The notes beneath the pieces were generated by a model. That model did no database searches, was not told where the DNA came from, and saw only the letters and a list, made by a program, of their open reading frames with translations. This document shows, piece by piece, positions 43,029-52,740 of a stretch of DNA of 64,000 bases (position 1 is its first letter; each line of letters starts with the position of its first letter). This stretch comes from Dermacentor variabilis. Its lineage: Eukaryota > Arthropoda > Arachnida > Ixodida > Ixodidae. The translations under genes were made by a program, and so were the position numbers. Location of the stretch: assembly GCF_050947875.1 (NCBI RefSeq), contig NC_134569.1, forward strand, positions 262,209,100 through 262,273,099, read 5' to 3'.

Positions 43029-43839
43029 GTAAGCTACAATTTACTTTTAAATAAAGCATGGACATCAGAAAAAATATATTTATATTGCTAGTTAGAGTGG
43101 TTCGCAGAGTGTTTTTCCAGATGTGTACGTTCCTTTATTTCCTAACTCATTGCAGCACAGCGTTCTGTTTCGTATACTGGTGTAAGTCTATTGTGCCTCC
43201 TGTAGCTGAAAACGATGTAATTTTTGCCTGAACTGCAGCATCACTCACAAAATTCTTCTTTGCTAGAAACTATTTCAATTTGTGGAGACCCAGCAGGGCG
43301 AAGTTTTGTCAATAATGACGTGTTTCATGCAGAGATGTTCTTGTTTAGGTCAATGGGCGAACATTGGAATGATATCAGCATACAATACAGAACTTCTTCT
43401 ATTTGCGAAATAATTCTGACAGGCGGCATGCAATTGATTGGTCTAATTATAAAGCACTAATTGACCAATGAGGCTGTACTACACTATTACCATGGTTCAC
43501 ATCTGGAAAAACTACCTGTGCATCACTCTATCCGACAATATAAATTTTTTTCTAATGTCCATGCCTCGTTTAAAATAAATTGTAACTGTGGGCAAACGTC
43601 GGGTACTGTAACAGCTGCCGCAAAAAAATTTGAGGGAATGTCTAATAAAAGTCTTCAGTTGGTCTTGTCAAGCTGTCCATTAGCCAACTTTTAGCGTAAC
43701 GTTAGCAGGGCTTACTGAAGTACTTCTAGACGCCCATGGCTACAAAATGTCTTGATCAAGACAGCTACTAGGCTTTTGAATTAGCCGTTCAAAACATCTT
43801 TTAGACATCAGATAGCTACTTGCGTGTTTCGTGGGGGGG

Positions 43840-44222
43840 TGGTCGTCTGAAACGTTTTTGGATAGCATGTCTGTAAGGGTGCGGTTCAAACGCTCAGTGA
43901 GGCCGTTCGTTTGAGGGTGGTAGGAGGTAGTAAATTTATGCTGAATGCAGCAGGCCCGCATGATGTCGCCAATGACTTTCACCAAAAACGTACGGACACG
44001 GTCTGTTAGCAATTGACGCGGAGCACCATGCATCAAAATGATATCATGTAGAAGGAAGTCCGCAACGTCAGTTGCGCAACTGGTCGGAAGAGCGCGGGTT
44101 ACGGCGTAGCGGGTCGCGTAGTCAGCCGCGACTGCAACCCACTTGTTTCCTGATGTAGATTCCGGAAATGGGCCGAGAAGGTCTAAGCCAACACGATGGA
44201 AGGGCTGCCTGCGTTTGAAATC
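43840..44222 (-). pseudogene. pol: Ty3/Gypsy integrase catalytic core
   Basis: The minus strand reads FHRVGLDLLGPFPESTSGNK (first catalytic Asp), the WVAVAADYATRYAV strand, HGAPRQLLTDRVRTFLVKV (second Asp) and HPQTNGLTERLNRTLTDML (Glu). It ends SDDH exactly where RDWD at 36,058 continues. The upstream side stops at about 44,222 in a short duplicated text (CTGCCTGCGTTTGAAAT, twice), so RT, RNase H, gag and the 5' LTR are lost. Confidence 0.88.
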
Positions 44223-44296
44223 TGCCTGCGTTTGAAATTTTGTTTTGTCTTTTTTAATTCTTTTCTCTGTCTGAGGCAGATAATCGTGTCAAGTAG

Positions 44297-45390
44297 TTGA
44301 GCAATGAAGCAAAACAAAACAAACAAAAGCAACCCCGCTCTCCACGCGGCAGCGCAACGTGCAATTTCGAAACTTCTGCAAAACGTAACATCGCGCAGCG
44401 AGTAGTCTCGGAACGTGGGAATCACGACTTGACGGTCGTGGGCTCTGCGGCTGCGGCTGGAATCGGCGACATGTCCGAAGACTGCATCAGCGCGAGAGTA
44501 CGTGTAACTAGCGAGATGGAGTTTTCTAGCCCCGACGTGATGCCGGTTGGAAGTTTTCGAATTATTCCGTTGCACTCGAAGGTGAAGTCATGTTTTGTTT
44601 GGAGACACTTCGGAAATTTGGCGTACCTCACTGGGGGAAAGCAGAAGACAGTTGGAAGTGACTACTACTTCTAGAGCTGCTTGACCAATTCATCAAAAGA
44701 AGACAACTCAAAGCCGTTCGAATCGTGAGTAGAGCACCTTTGGTTCATTACGCAGCTAAACTATTAAATTTGGTCGTAGCTGTTTTATCATTTCATTGTG
44801 AGAATTTATATAAATTTCCTCTTTCCTCCGCAGCTGCAAGGCTAAACGCCACGCGAGCACAGTAAGCACGTCGAACTTGCAAAGACACTTGATGGATGCC
44901 CACAAACTACAAGACTACTGCAGGAAGGGGGCAGCTACGGCTGCCGCGACGGTGAAGCATTTTTTCCAGATGATTCCCAGGCGCGAGACGACAACGTCCT
45001 CAAGAAAGAGCTTGCTCGCCAGAGACCTTGGTCCTCTTGATCGCCAGAGACCTGCTGCCATTTACCCTTGCGAATGGCGAAGGATTACAGGTGGGTGACA
45101 GCTATAACGCAATTTATACGCTTTTCTTTTATAATATTACTGTAAGTGTGAACGAATAGTGTCTATTTCTTTTCTGTGGGACTTTTTCATAAAATATGAA
45201 GTTATCAGAGAGCTCCAAGAACTCCCTGACCGAACGACGTTGTCGAGGGCAGCGCTGGATGATCTGTACCATGCCATGCACGGACAGGTCAAGAAAATGG
45301 TGACTGAGGGGTCAAGGTTCTGTGCCGTCACGTGGGACGATCCGTGGGTAGTCGTCGCCAGTGTCACTATCCGCCCGGGTTCGTGAACAA
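44297..45390 (+). pseudogene. hAT-like transposase with BED zinc finger, N-terminal part
   Basis: Exon 1 ends at 44,724 with GTGAGT, and exon 2 opens at 44,834 after TTTCCTCCGCAG; the join keeps frame and gives CKAKRHASTV, then STSNLQRHLMDAHKLQDY. Together with VWRHFGNLAYL upstream this is a BED finger (Trp, SNL, His-x4-His), which binds transposon ends. A TAG at 44,672-44,674 lies where the first Cys pair would be. A donor at 45,091 leads to a third piece with LPDRTTLSRAALDDLYHAMH and SRFCAVTWDD, the start of the hAT catalytic core. Nothing of the hAT core follows. Confidence 0.6.
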
Positions 45391-45814
45391 GGGTGGGTTC
45401 GAGGCACCCTTTGTTAGACGGATGCTCCGCAGGGTGCTGGTGACGACGCTGACTGACGGCCGAGCAGCTGTGCTCTTCGGTGTTCATCGGGTGCGGTGCC
45501 CAATGTTGCCTACCGAGCATGGCAGGCCACCGAGCCTGGCGGGCCAACGAAGATTATGCCCGAGGTGGCATCACATGCTTGTTACAGCCACTAGACGTAA
45601 TAACAAAAGGTCGGACACCCCAACAATGCATAGACAGGAATAGAAGTCACCAGCCCCAGAACATGAAGCAAGCAGTCAATCCAAGCACCATCCACACAAA
45701 ACACCGAGTAGGCACCGCAGTCCGTCAAGTCAACCGAAGCAACCTCGCCAGTCACTATGCAAGCTTCACCAAGCTATAGCTAATGCGCAAGCCGATCTCT
45801 AGAAGGTATGGTCC

Positions 45815-46333
45815 TTGATGCTTACGACACAACGTGCTTTCAACGAGTTACTAGAAGAAAAGAAAAAAGTCGAAAGCGCAGAGAAGTTTCAGAAGTCATC
45901 AACTAGATTCTGGGCCGACGACCCCCTGACAAGCCCTTCTACTCCTCCAATGCCGGATAAGACCTCTGCTCCTCCAAACCCATCTCCACAAAAGGTATGC
46001 CCGCCACCCACATCGCAGTCAGCATCCGAAAAACCCGGTATGCTTGCAAACGAAAAGATCAGGGCAGCATTGGCGGATATCGGGAAAAGACTTGACGCCC
46101 AAGAGGAGAAGCAAGCTGAACAGACCAATGTAACTACCCAACTGGCCACGATCATGACGAAACTGTGTGCACTAGACACGGTCAGCAAACAGCTTAGCCA
46201 AGTTCATGTAGAACAGAAGAGGCTCCGCCTTGAGCAAGATTGCATTTTACAGCGCCTGGACGCCCTAGAAAACAAGCAGCCACCCCCAACAAAGCACATC
46301 TGCGTCGGAAAGCAAAAGTCGACCACCTACTAA
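45815..46333 (+). CDS. ORF1 C-terminal part of the I-like LINE
   Basis: The frame encodes 172 residues with a Pro/Ser-rich linker (SPSTPPMPDKTSAPPNPSPQ) and a long amphipathic coiled coil (about residues 85-155, for example ADIGKRLDAQEEKQAEQTN and KQLSQVHVEQKRLRLEQD). It is the multimerising tail of an RNA-binding ORF1. The same frame can be followed upstream to about 45,650 across a stop near 45,802; no zinc knuckles could be read. It stops 12 bp before the Gypsy LTR. Confidence 0.65.
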   Translation: MMLTTQRAFNELLEEKKKVESAEKFQKSSTRFWADDPLTSPSTPPMPDKTSAPPNPSPQKVCPPPTSQSASEKPGMLANEKIRAALADIGKRLDAQEEKQAEQTNVTTQLATIMTKLCALDTVSKQLSQVHVEQKRLRLEQDCILQRLDALENKQPPPTKHICVGKQKSTTY

Positions 46334-46345
46334 CAACATAAATAT

Positions 46346-46676
46346 TGTAGCAGCACTGCGCGACTGAGGCAGAGAAAGAAGAAGTAGAGTGTGCGCGCGT
46401 GATCTCGGGGTACTCTGCGCCGGCTGGGCCGGGCCTGTAGCTTCCATCTCGGTATGAGAACAAAGAAAAACTGCGCAAAAAAGAACAAGACAGAGAAAGA
46501 ACCACACGACACAGGCGCAGACTGCGCCTCTGTCGTGTGGTTCTTTCTCTGTCTTGTTCTTGTTTGCGCAGTTTTTCTTTGTTCTCATAATGTCATACCA
46601 ACTAGCCCCTCACCGTACGCTTCTAGATTCCATCTCGGACCTCGTTTCACTCTGTAAATAAACATCATTCGTAACA
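46346..46676 (+). repeat. 5' LTR of the Gypsy element, enlarged by a hairpin insert
   Basis: It aligns with the 139-bp 3' LTR except for about 190 extra bases after CTTCCATCTCGG (46,441-46,452). The extra DNA is a 135-bp palindrome plus about 40 bp, after which TTCCATCTCGGACCTCG resumes. A TAAATAAACATC poly(A)-type region is shared near both LTR ends. Confidence 0.85.
46454..46588. repeat. 135-bp near-perfect palindrome
   Basis: The arms of 66 bp (46,454-46,519 and 46,523-46,588) are reverse complements with 2 mismatches and a 3-nt centre. They start ATGAGAACAAAGAAAAACTG. It lies only in the 5' LTR, between two copies of the TTCCATCTCGG text, and can extrude as a cruciform or give a hairpin RNA. 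Confidence 0.95.
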
Positions 46677-46679
46677 TCT

Positions 46680-47690
46680 TTGGTGGACGTGCGGGGTAAA
46701 TCTTGGACGATCCTGGATGACCCAGCTCTACCAACTGTCCGACGGAGTAGACGCTTGGCCGGTTTACGACCACAAGCAGCGGACATGGCCGATTCCGGAG
46801 AAGGCAATGACAACCCCACCTGCGGCGGACCAGACAGCAACCACGCAGGTCAGGCTGGCTACTGGACACCGCTGCGAGAGCCACCCACTTTTTCGGGGAA
46901 AGCGAACGAAGACGTCGATGACTGGCTTAAACACTACAACAGAGTGAGTCAACACAACCACTGGAGCACTACGAAGCAGCTCGATAACGTGTTTTTTTCT
47001 CGCTGGAACCGCGCTCCTCTGGTTTGAAAACCACGAGAGCGTTCTGACAAGCTGGGATAATGTTGTAGAAGAATTCACCAAGTGCTTCGGGGACCCGATC
47101 TCTAAGAAAAAGAAGGCCGAGCAGACGCTTTCCCGACGAGCTGAATTACCTGGCGAAACGTGTACAACGTACATAAAGGCTGTTTTGAAATTATGCGGAA
47201 TGGGCAGCGCTACCATGACAGATGAAGACAAAGCAGGACATCTGCTTAAAGGAATCGCTGAAGATGTTTATAATTTTCTTATAACGAAGGAAGACCTTAG
47301 TACTCCGTCTGATCTGAAGAAACACTGCCGGGCGTTTGAAGCGCTGAAAATGAGAAGGATTGGGCCAAAGCTTGGACGCTTGGACAATGTTACGACTATT
47401 GCAAGTGTGTCCGTCCCAACCCACGACGACAACTCCTCGGTGATTCGGCAAGTGGTTAAAGAAGAGCTTGAACGCCTCAAAGTTGTTGACGACGCTCATG
47501 TGTGCCATCAGTGTGCCTTTGATCATCGCTCTCGTGTGCCACCGGCCACCTGGGCACCTCAGTGTTACCGAGAACCTCGCAGGACCTATGCTGATCGTAC
47601 GGAGAGCAGCAACTTGCCACCGACAAGTCTGGGACGCCGACAAGATGCACTGCGGGCTCTTCCCTCCTACAATCAACGTAGAAGGGAAGA
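46680..47690 (+). pseudogene. gag: Gypsy gag, N-terminal and capsid region
   Basis: The first piece (to 47,027) contains EPPTFSGKANEDVDDWLKHY, the start of the retrotransposon gag fold. After a frameshift at about 47,000-47,020, WFENHESVLTSWDNVVEEF and AELPGETCTTYIKAVLKLC continue in another frame to LPSYNQRRREEW near 47,690. Gag forms the particle that packages the RNA. A CR1 LINE then interrupts it; its zinc knuckle is found 4.8 kb downstream at 52,527. Confidence 0.8.
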
Positions 47691-48103
47691 GTGGGCTAGG
47701 TGACAGCAGTGACGGCAAGATGCTCACTCGAATATTTTTCTTCGTGCAGCTTCTCGATTGCCTGGCTGTTCCCGTTGAGTGCTGTGCTGCTCCCTTTGGC
47801 TGCAACCTTTCTCCGTGTTCCGCTGGCCTCTGCTCTCAAGGTCGGCACGTGCAGTGCACTGACGATGCGCGCCTGAACTGCCCTGTCACCTTGTGTGATA
47901 GCCCTGGCCCGTTCATCGGCGTATCTGGCGACCCCCTGCACGCCTTTACCTACGCCTCGCTGGATCAGCCGGCTATCAGCGGTCTACAGATTACGTCATC
48001 TACAGAGGATATAAAAGCGTTGCCCCCAGCGGCCTTCTTCAGTGGGCTAGGTCACAGCAGTGCCGGCAAGATGCTCACCCGGAATATTTTTCTTCGTGCA
48101 GGT
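47690..48103 (+). promoter_or_regulatory. LINE 5' UTR with a repeated start text
   Basis: A 60-bp text starting AGTGGGCTAGGT occurs at 47,690 and again at 48,041 (351 bp apart). Both copies end TTTTTCTTCGTGCAG and then diverge. ATATAAAAG, a TATA-like text, lies 30-35 bp before the second copy, a typical spacing for a start site there. This resembles monomer-type LINE promoters that duplicate their own start region. Confidence 0.5.
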
Positions 48104-48300
48104 ATGTTGCCGCAAATGCGCTCATTGTATTAGATCCGACGATAGGTTTCTACTGCTGTTCCTATGCCCACATGATGTTGTTTCCTGTTCTTCACAAATG
48201 ATGTATTGCTTGAGTCGCCTTCTGTTGAGCGGTGACGTGGAAGTGAACCCTGACCCTCCAAAGAAAAATCCTGGTCTTCACCTTTCCCCCAAAATTCAAA

Positions 48301-49073
48301 TGGCTTCGAGTAGTCTTACGAGAACCGCGGCAGCCGCTGCTTCCACATCACAAGCCGACGCTACGGCCGTTGATGCTAATGACGCTATGATTGCCAAAAT
48401 GCTATCTGAACTATTAGATGGGCAGAAGTGATTAGCTGGTGACATAGCCGACATAAAGACATTCCAGAAAACTGTCGACGAGCGTTTCGAACGTCTCGAT
48501 TCTCGTGTGACTGCGCTTGAGTTTTAACCACCGGAAAAGTATGATGTCTTACGTGCTCAACTTGATTCCTTGACTGTTGCTGTGGCGCAGCTGAGTAAGA
48601 AAAATGATGACCTCGAAAATAGATCTCGTCACAATAACTCAATCTTGTATGGCATCCCAGAATACCCAAATGAAGATGGGGACGACTTATTAAACAAGGT
48701 GTCAAACGTCATCTCGGAGAAATTGTCGATCCAATGCCCAAGAATCGAACGCGGTCATAGGCTTGGTAGGGTACGCGAGGACCGTCCACGTCCTGTTATT
48801 CTGAGAATGTTGGACTATTCCGAGAAAATAACCATACTAAAGAACGTACACAAATTTAAAGACACTGACCACCATGCAACCGAAGAATTCTCCTTTAAAA
48901 TTCGTGCACTCCGAAACAAACTTTGGGAAGTGTCCCAGGTATATCGCAACAATGGCTCTGAGGTGAAGCTTCGCTTCAATTACATTCTCATTGATAAATC
49001 TCTGTACGTCAGGAACACTGATAAGGATGCCCTTGAGAAAGAACACAGGCAGTCCCTCAAACGCACAGCCTGA
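48301..49073 (+). pseudogene. L1-ORF1p-like ORF1 of a CR1-type LINE
   Basis: A first frame (48,301-48,431) gives an Ala/Ser-rich N-terminus. After stops, coiled-coil text follows (RFERLDSRVTALEF, VAVAQLSKKNDDLENRSRHN), then an RRM-like domain (NNSILYGIPEYPNEDGDDLL, RIERGHRLGRVREDRPRPVI) and a C-terminal domain ending KDALEKEHRQSLKRTA. This is the L1 ORF1p/transposase_22 plan rather than the esterase or knuckle ORF1 expected beside CR1-type RTs. It binds RNA as a trimer in L1. Two early stops (about 48,429 and 48,525) break it; 48,570-49,073 is open. Confidence 0.75.
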
Positions 49074-49175
49074 CATTCTACTACGCCTTCTGTTTGACGT
49101 CCTCAGCACAGGCATGAAAAGCTCTCGATTATAACTATTAAGGCTAGAAGCATTATAAACAAATTTCCTGACTTC

Positions 49176-49985
49176 TTGCCTCTTGTGTGTTCGCACTCCC
49201 CACATATTGTGGGCATTACGGAAACGTGGCTTCACAATGGCGTCCATGATTCTGAATTCACCCCCCCAGGCTATGTGGCGATACGAGCGGATCGACAGGA
49301 TAGCGAAGGCGGAGGGGTCGCTCTTATCGTTCGAGCTGACATTAAGTTCTCCGTTATGAAGGCGCCGGCAGAAATTGAATCTGTCTGGTGCAAAATTTTT
49401 CTTAATGAACAGTCCATTGTAATCGGCATTCTTTATCGACCGCCAGGTTCATCTGTCGATGTATTGCGCATCCTTAAAGATTATTCGAACATACAAACAT
49501 TCAAACTGCCAAATCTTATTTTGATGGGCGATTTCAATGCTCCAAGTATCCATTGGCCATCATTTACGTTTTCTGGTCGGGATACATCCATCTGTCAAGA
49601 ATTGCTGAACATTTCCTTGTTCTTCGATCTAAAGCAAATTGTTAACGAAGCAACAAGAGGCGACTCACCGCTTGACTTGGTCTTTCTCGGTGAATGTGAT
49701 ATTGTTGATGGAATTTCGGACCACAAGGCTGTGGTAGTTACTATTAGCTGTCCTGTTTTCACGCCGCTGTCGACTTTCACCACATTTCTTGATTTCGCTA
49801 GCGCTGACGATATTGCTATCACCTATTTTCTTGCTTCTTCTTTCGATGCATTTCACACGATTAGTCACATGGGTGACATCAATGAACTAGTCAGCAAATT
49901 TGAAACCATTGTCAGTAACTGCATGCAACGTTTTGTTCCGCTAAAAACAAAGAAAGAACCTCAAAGTACCCTGGGTGACACGTGA
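49176..49985 (+). CDS. Endonuclease domain of the CR1-like LINE
   Basis: The 269-codon frame shows GITETWLHNGVHDSEFT (catalytic Glu) near residue 13, GGVALIVRADIKFSV, IGILYRPPGSSVD, LILMGDFNAPSIHWPS (Asp-x-Asn) near 115 and DGISDHKAVVVTI (Ser-Asp-His) near 185. The frame ends in a one-base shift at about 49,975, where the RT frame takes over with overlap. The first block (Asn) lies just upstream of the listed start, so the real ORF2 start is further left. Confidence 0.88.
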   Translation: MPLVCSHSPHIVGITETWLHNGVHDSEFTPPGYVAIRADRQDSEGGGVALIVRADIKFSVMKAPAEIESVWCKIFLNEQSIVIGILYRPPGSSVDVLRILKDYSNIQTFKLPNLILMGDFNAPSIHWPSFTFSGRDTSICQELLNISLFFDLKQIVNEATRGDSPLDLVFLGECDIVDGISDHKAVVVTISCPVFTPLSTFTTFLDFASADDIAITYFLASSFDAFHTISHMGDINELVSKFETIVSNCMQRFVPLKTKKEPQSTLGDT

Positions 49986-52266
49986 TATTCTTCACGTATC
50001 ACGCCGCGTTGGACGCCTCAGGCGCGTGAAGCGTTTATCAGACCCTGATAGTGCTATCAGGTTTCGTAGGGCAAAGGAAGAACTGCGAGTAATTACGAAA
50101 CCGGCAAAAGATCGTTTTTTCAATGTCCAGTTAGGAAATCTTCTAAAAACTAATCCTCGCAAACTTTGGCGCTCTGTTTTGCCAACACAGTCTACATCGG
50201 CATCTATAATCGTCAATGATGAAACAACTAATGATCCGTTAATAATAGCTGATGCTTTTAATGCCTACTTTAAATCTGTGTTTTCATCAGATACCCTCGA
50301 AGTTCCATCCTTTGACCCTCCTAAAGTGACAACTCCGATTACTGATATCATGATTAATGACCATGGTGTACTGAACCTAATACTACAGTTAGACATTAAA
50401 AAAGCAACCGGTCCTGATGGTATACCCAATTCTTTTCTCGTTCGTTGTTCATTGTGGTCTGCCCGCTACCTAACAATCTTTCAAAAGTCCCTCAATACCG
50501 GCATTGTTCCATCCTCATGGAAGCTGGCCAAAGTACATTCATTATTCAAATCTGGTAATAAGCAGCTCTTATCTAATTATAGACCTATTTCATTAACATC
50601 AAATTCATGTAAGATGCTGGAGCACATAATTCGCAAACATATAGTGGAATTTCTGGAATCTAATAACATGCTTCCTAACTTTCAGCATGGTTTTAGGAAA
50701 TGTTTCAGCACCTTAACACAACTAGTTGAATTCTCACACGACATCCTCTGCGCCCTTGATATCGGCACCCAGGTCGACACTATATTTATAGATTTTTCCA
50801 AGGCTTTCGATACTGTACTGCATTCTAATCTGTTAATAAAGCTTAACATGACCTTGAAAAATTCTCAGTTGGTTAGTTGGATTGCTAGTTTCCTTTCTCA
50901 TCGGTCACAATTCGTATGTTATAATTCAGCTAATTCTTCTTCTGTTGACGTGTCATCTGGTGTATCCCAAGGGTCGGTTCTTGGTCCTTTACTACTTCTA
51001 CTATACATTAATGACTTACCTCGAAACGTCACTTCGCACATACGCCTTTATGCGGACGACTCTTTTGTATCGCGTGATTAACACACCAGAAGATCATCTT
51101 GGAACTAAATTTCTCATTTGTCAGCTTGTGTACCTGGTGCAACACTTGGCAAATGAAAATAAGTTTTACTAAAACTGTGATAATGTCATTTTCTAATAGT
51201 GCCTCTCCTTCATTGACCAATTACGCTTTCAAAGACTTATCCTTGGACAGGGTCTCAGAATACAAGTATCTTGGCGTCATATTTACCACTAACATGTCCT
51301 GGTCAAAACACATTAATTTCATTTGCACTAAAGCATTCCGGAAGCTCGGGTATTTGAGGCGCAATTTTAACAATTCTTCAAAGGAAACTAAGTTACTAAT
51401 GTATAAAACCTTAATTCGCCCAATCCTAGATTATGCTTCTCCTGTCTGGAACCCTCATAAGCAGTGCGACATTACCTCCATTGAGAGCATACAACGAAAA
51501 TCTATTAGCTTCATATTGTCACGTGGTAGTTACGGTAAAGAAAGAAGCAGTACGGTGGAATACAAAACTAGCTTTTATAGGGCGAACCTGTGCCCACAAA
51601 ACAGGCTACACTTATAGCACAACGATAGCGGCGAACACGGTCGGCGATCGTCGGAAATCTGATCAGCGGGTCAAGCGCGTCGGCTTTTATAGAGCAGTCG
51701 TCGAATGTTCCAGACTAATCGTTCGGACCCGCGTGCCTTCCACAATGTTCTACACCATTCGCGTTACGCGATGGAATCAGATAACACAAGGTTCGGCGAC
51801 AAGACAGCCGGGTAGAAGCATCGATAACTCTCCAGAAACGTCGGATACATGCAGGCGCGTTCCTCGCTGTGCGATTACATTTGTTAAGCGGCGAAACGTG
51901 GTCGCCCGATAAAGATAAGTACACGTGTCAATATATCGTCGCTATGATCCCTATTTTTCACCCTCTCGTGCCTTATCTTCTTTAAACCTAACCCCTTTAT
52001 CCATACGGCGTCACATTAAGTCATTGAAATTTCTGCATGGCATCGTCAATTTTTCTTATCGTGTCTCACATCCCATATATATTCCTTCAGACATTCCTCG
52101 GTCAAGTAGGAGTCACCGTAGCCTTAATATTAAGCCTTACTTTGCTCGATTTAATAAATTTAAATACAGCTTTTTCCCACGTACTATTGAATTCTGGAAC
52201 TTAATTCCCGGAACAATTAGGTCACTGCCATTACACGATTTCCTGTTAAAAGTTAGCCACACCTGA
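49975..52266 (+). pseudogene. Reverse transcriptase of the CR1-like LINE
   Basis: 49,975-51,081 reads KKATGPDGIPNSFL, SNYRPISLTSNSCKMLEHII, the QHGFRKCFSTLTQLVEF block, TIFIDFSKAFDTVLH, SSGVSQGSVLGPLLLLLYIN and RLYADDSFV (catalytic Asp pair). A frameshift near 51,070 leads to 51,099-51,516 (YLGVIFTTNMSWSKHI, IRPILDYASPVWNPHKQCD). The solo LTR then cuts SFI|YRRYDPYFSPS, and 51,931-52,266 completes the C-terminus (RRHIKSLKFLHGIVNFSYRV, FFPRTIEFWNLIPGTI). Apart from the shift and the LTR it is intact. Confidence 0.88.
51517..51930 (+). mobile_element. Solo LTR (414 bp) with ATAT duplication
   Basis: It starts TGTCACGTGG and ends CACGTGTCA, with ATAT on both sides (51,513-51,516 and 51,931-51,934). 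Excising it plus one ATAT restores the CR1 reading SFIYRRYDPYFS exactly. It contains two CTTTTATAG texts as possible TATA boxes. No internal region is present, so it formed by LTR-LTR recombination. Orientation is assumed from the TATA texts. Confidence 0.85.
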
Positions 52267-52526
52267 TTTTATGTATTTTCTTGCTGTTAGTGTATTTACT
52301 CATTCTCGTTTTTGTACTGACTCTCAGTGTTGTTGTTATTTTGAGCTTCATTTGTGTCATCTGCCTTATTTCTTGTGAATTTTTAATGTTATTGTTTACT
52401 TGTCTTTTTTTGTATGATTTCTTTTTGTCTAACCCACTCCTGCAATAGCCCCATAAAGGGGCTGCAGTATGTATAAATAAAAATAAATAAAGTAAACGTG
52501 AGAGCACGTTTCCACCCATAACACCC

Positions 52527-52740
52527 ATGCCACCGGCGTCACCTGCGACAAGCCGCAACTCCCGCATTTGCTACAGCTGCGGTGTGCCTGGACACATTGC
52601 TAGGTATTGCCACCGCCGCCAGCAGCGTGCTCCAAGGTTTAATTCCATCACACCCCTCGTGCCCGCTGACGAGCCCTGGCCGCATCCCAGTTCCTTCCAG
52701 CGGCTACAGCAGGGACGCGCGCACCGCAGTCTCGTACTAG
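52527..52740 (+). pseudogene. gag: Gypsy gag zinc knuckle region
   Basis: The frame reads RICYSCGVPGHIARYCHRRQ, a CX2CX4HX4C nucleocapsid knuckle. This is the C-terminal end of the gag begun at 46,680 and displaced by the CR1 LINE. It runs into the next CR1 fragment at about 52,741. Confidence 0.82.

Larger units (their letters stand above)
36059..43835. mobile_element. 7.8-kb insertion with CCCACGAAACAC ends
   Basis: The 12-mer CCCACGAAACAC at 36,059-36,070 is inverted at 43,824-43,835, and these ends sit exactly where the Gypsy integrase is broken. Subterminal texts are loosely similar at both ends (AAACGGCTA/GAACGGCTA, GACGTCTTAGTC-like). The interior contains a Kolobok-like element, MITEs, a LINE fragment and exon-like stretches. 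The superfamily is not identified, and a C run hides any target duplication. Parts of the interior are probably later insertions. Confidence 0.55.
47690..52492 (+). mobile_element. CR1-like LINE inside Gypsy gag
   Basis: It has a 5' UTR (from about 47,690), an ORF1 region (48,301-49,073), endonuclease (49,176-49,985), RT (49,975 onward) and a 3' end with GGGGCTGCAGTATGTATAAA and TAAA units to 52,492. It is nearly full length but interrupted near its end by a solo LTR. The exact 5' border is uncertain because a 60-bp text at 47,690 is repeated at 48,041. Confidence 0.82.

Noticed and set aside
47468..48133. 221-codon frame with many Cys residues
   Set aside because: It crosses the gag/CR1 boundary and the duplicated 5' UTR; it is an out-of-frame shadow of gag followed by LINE leader.
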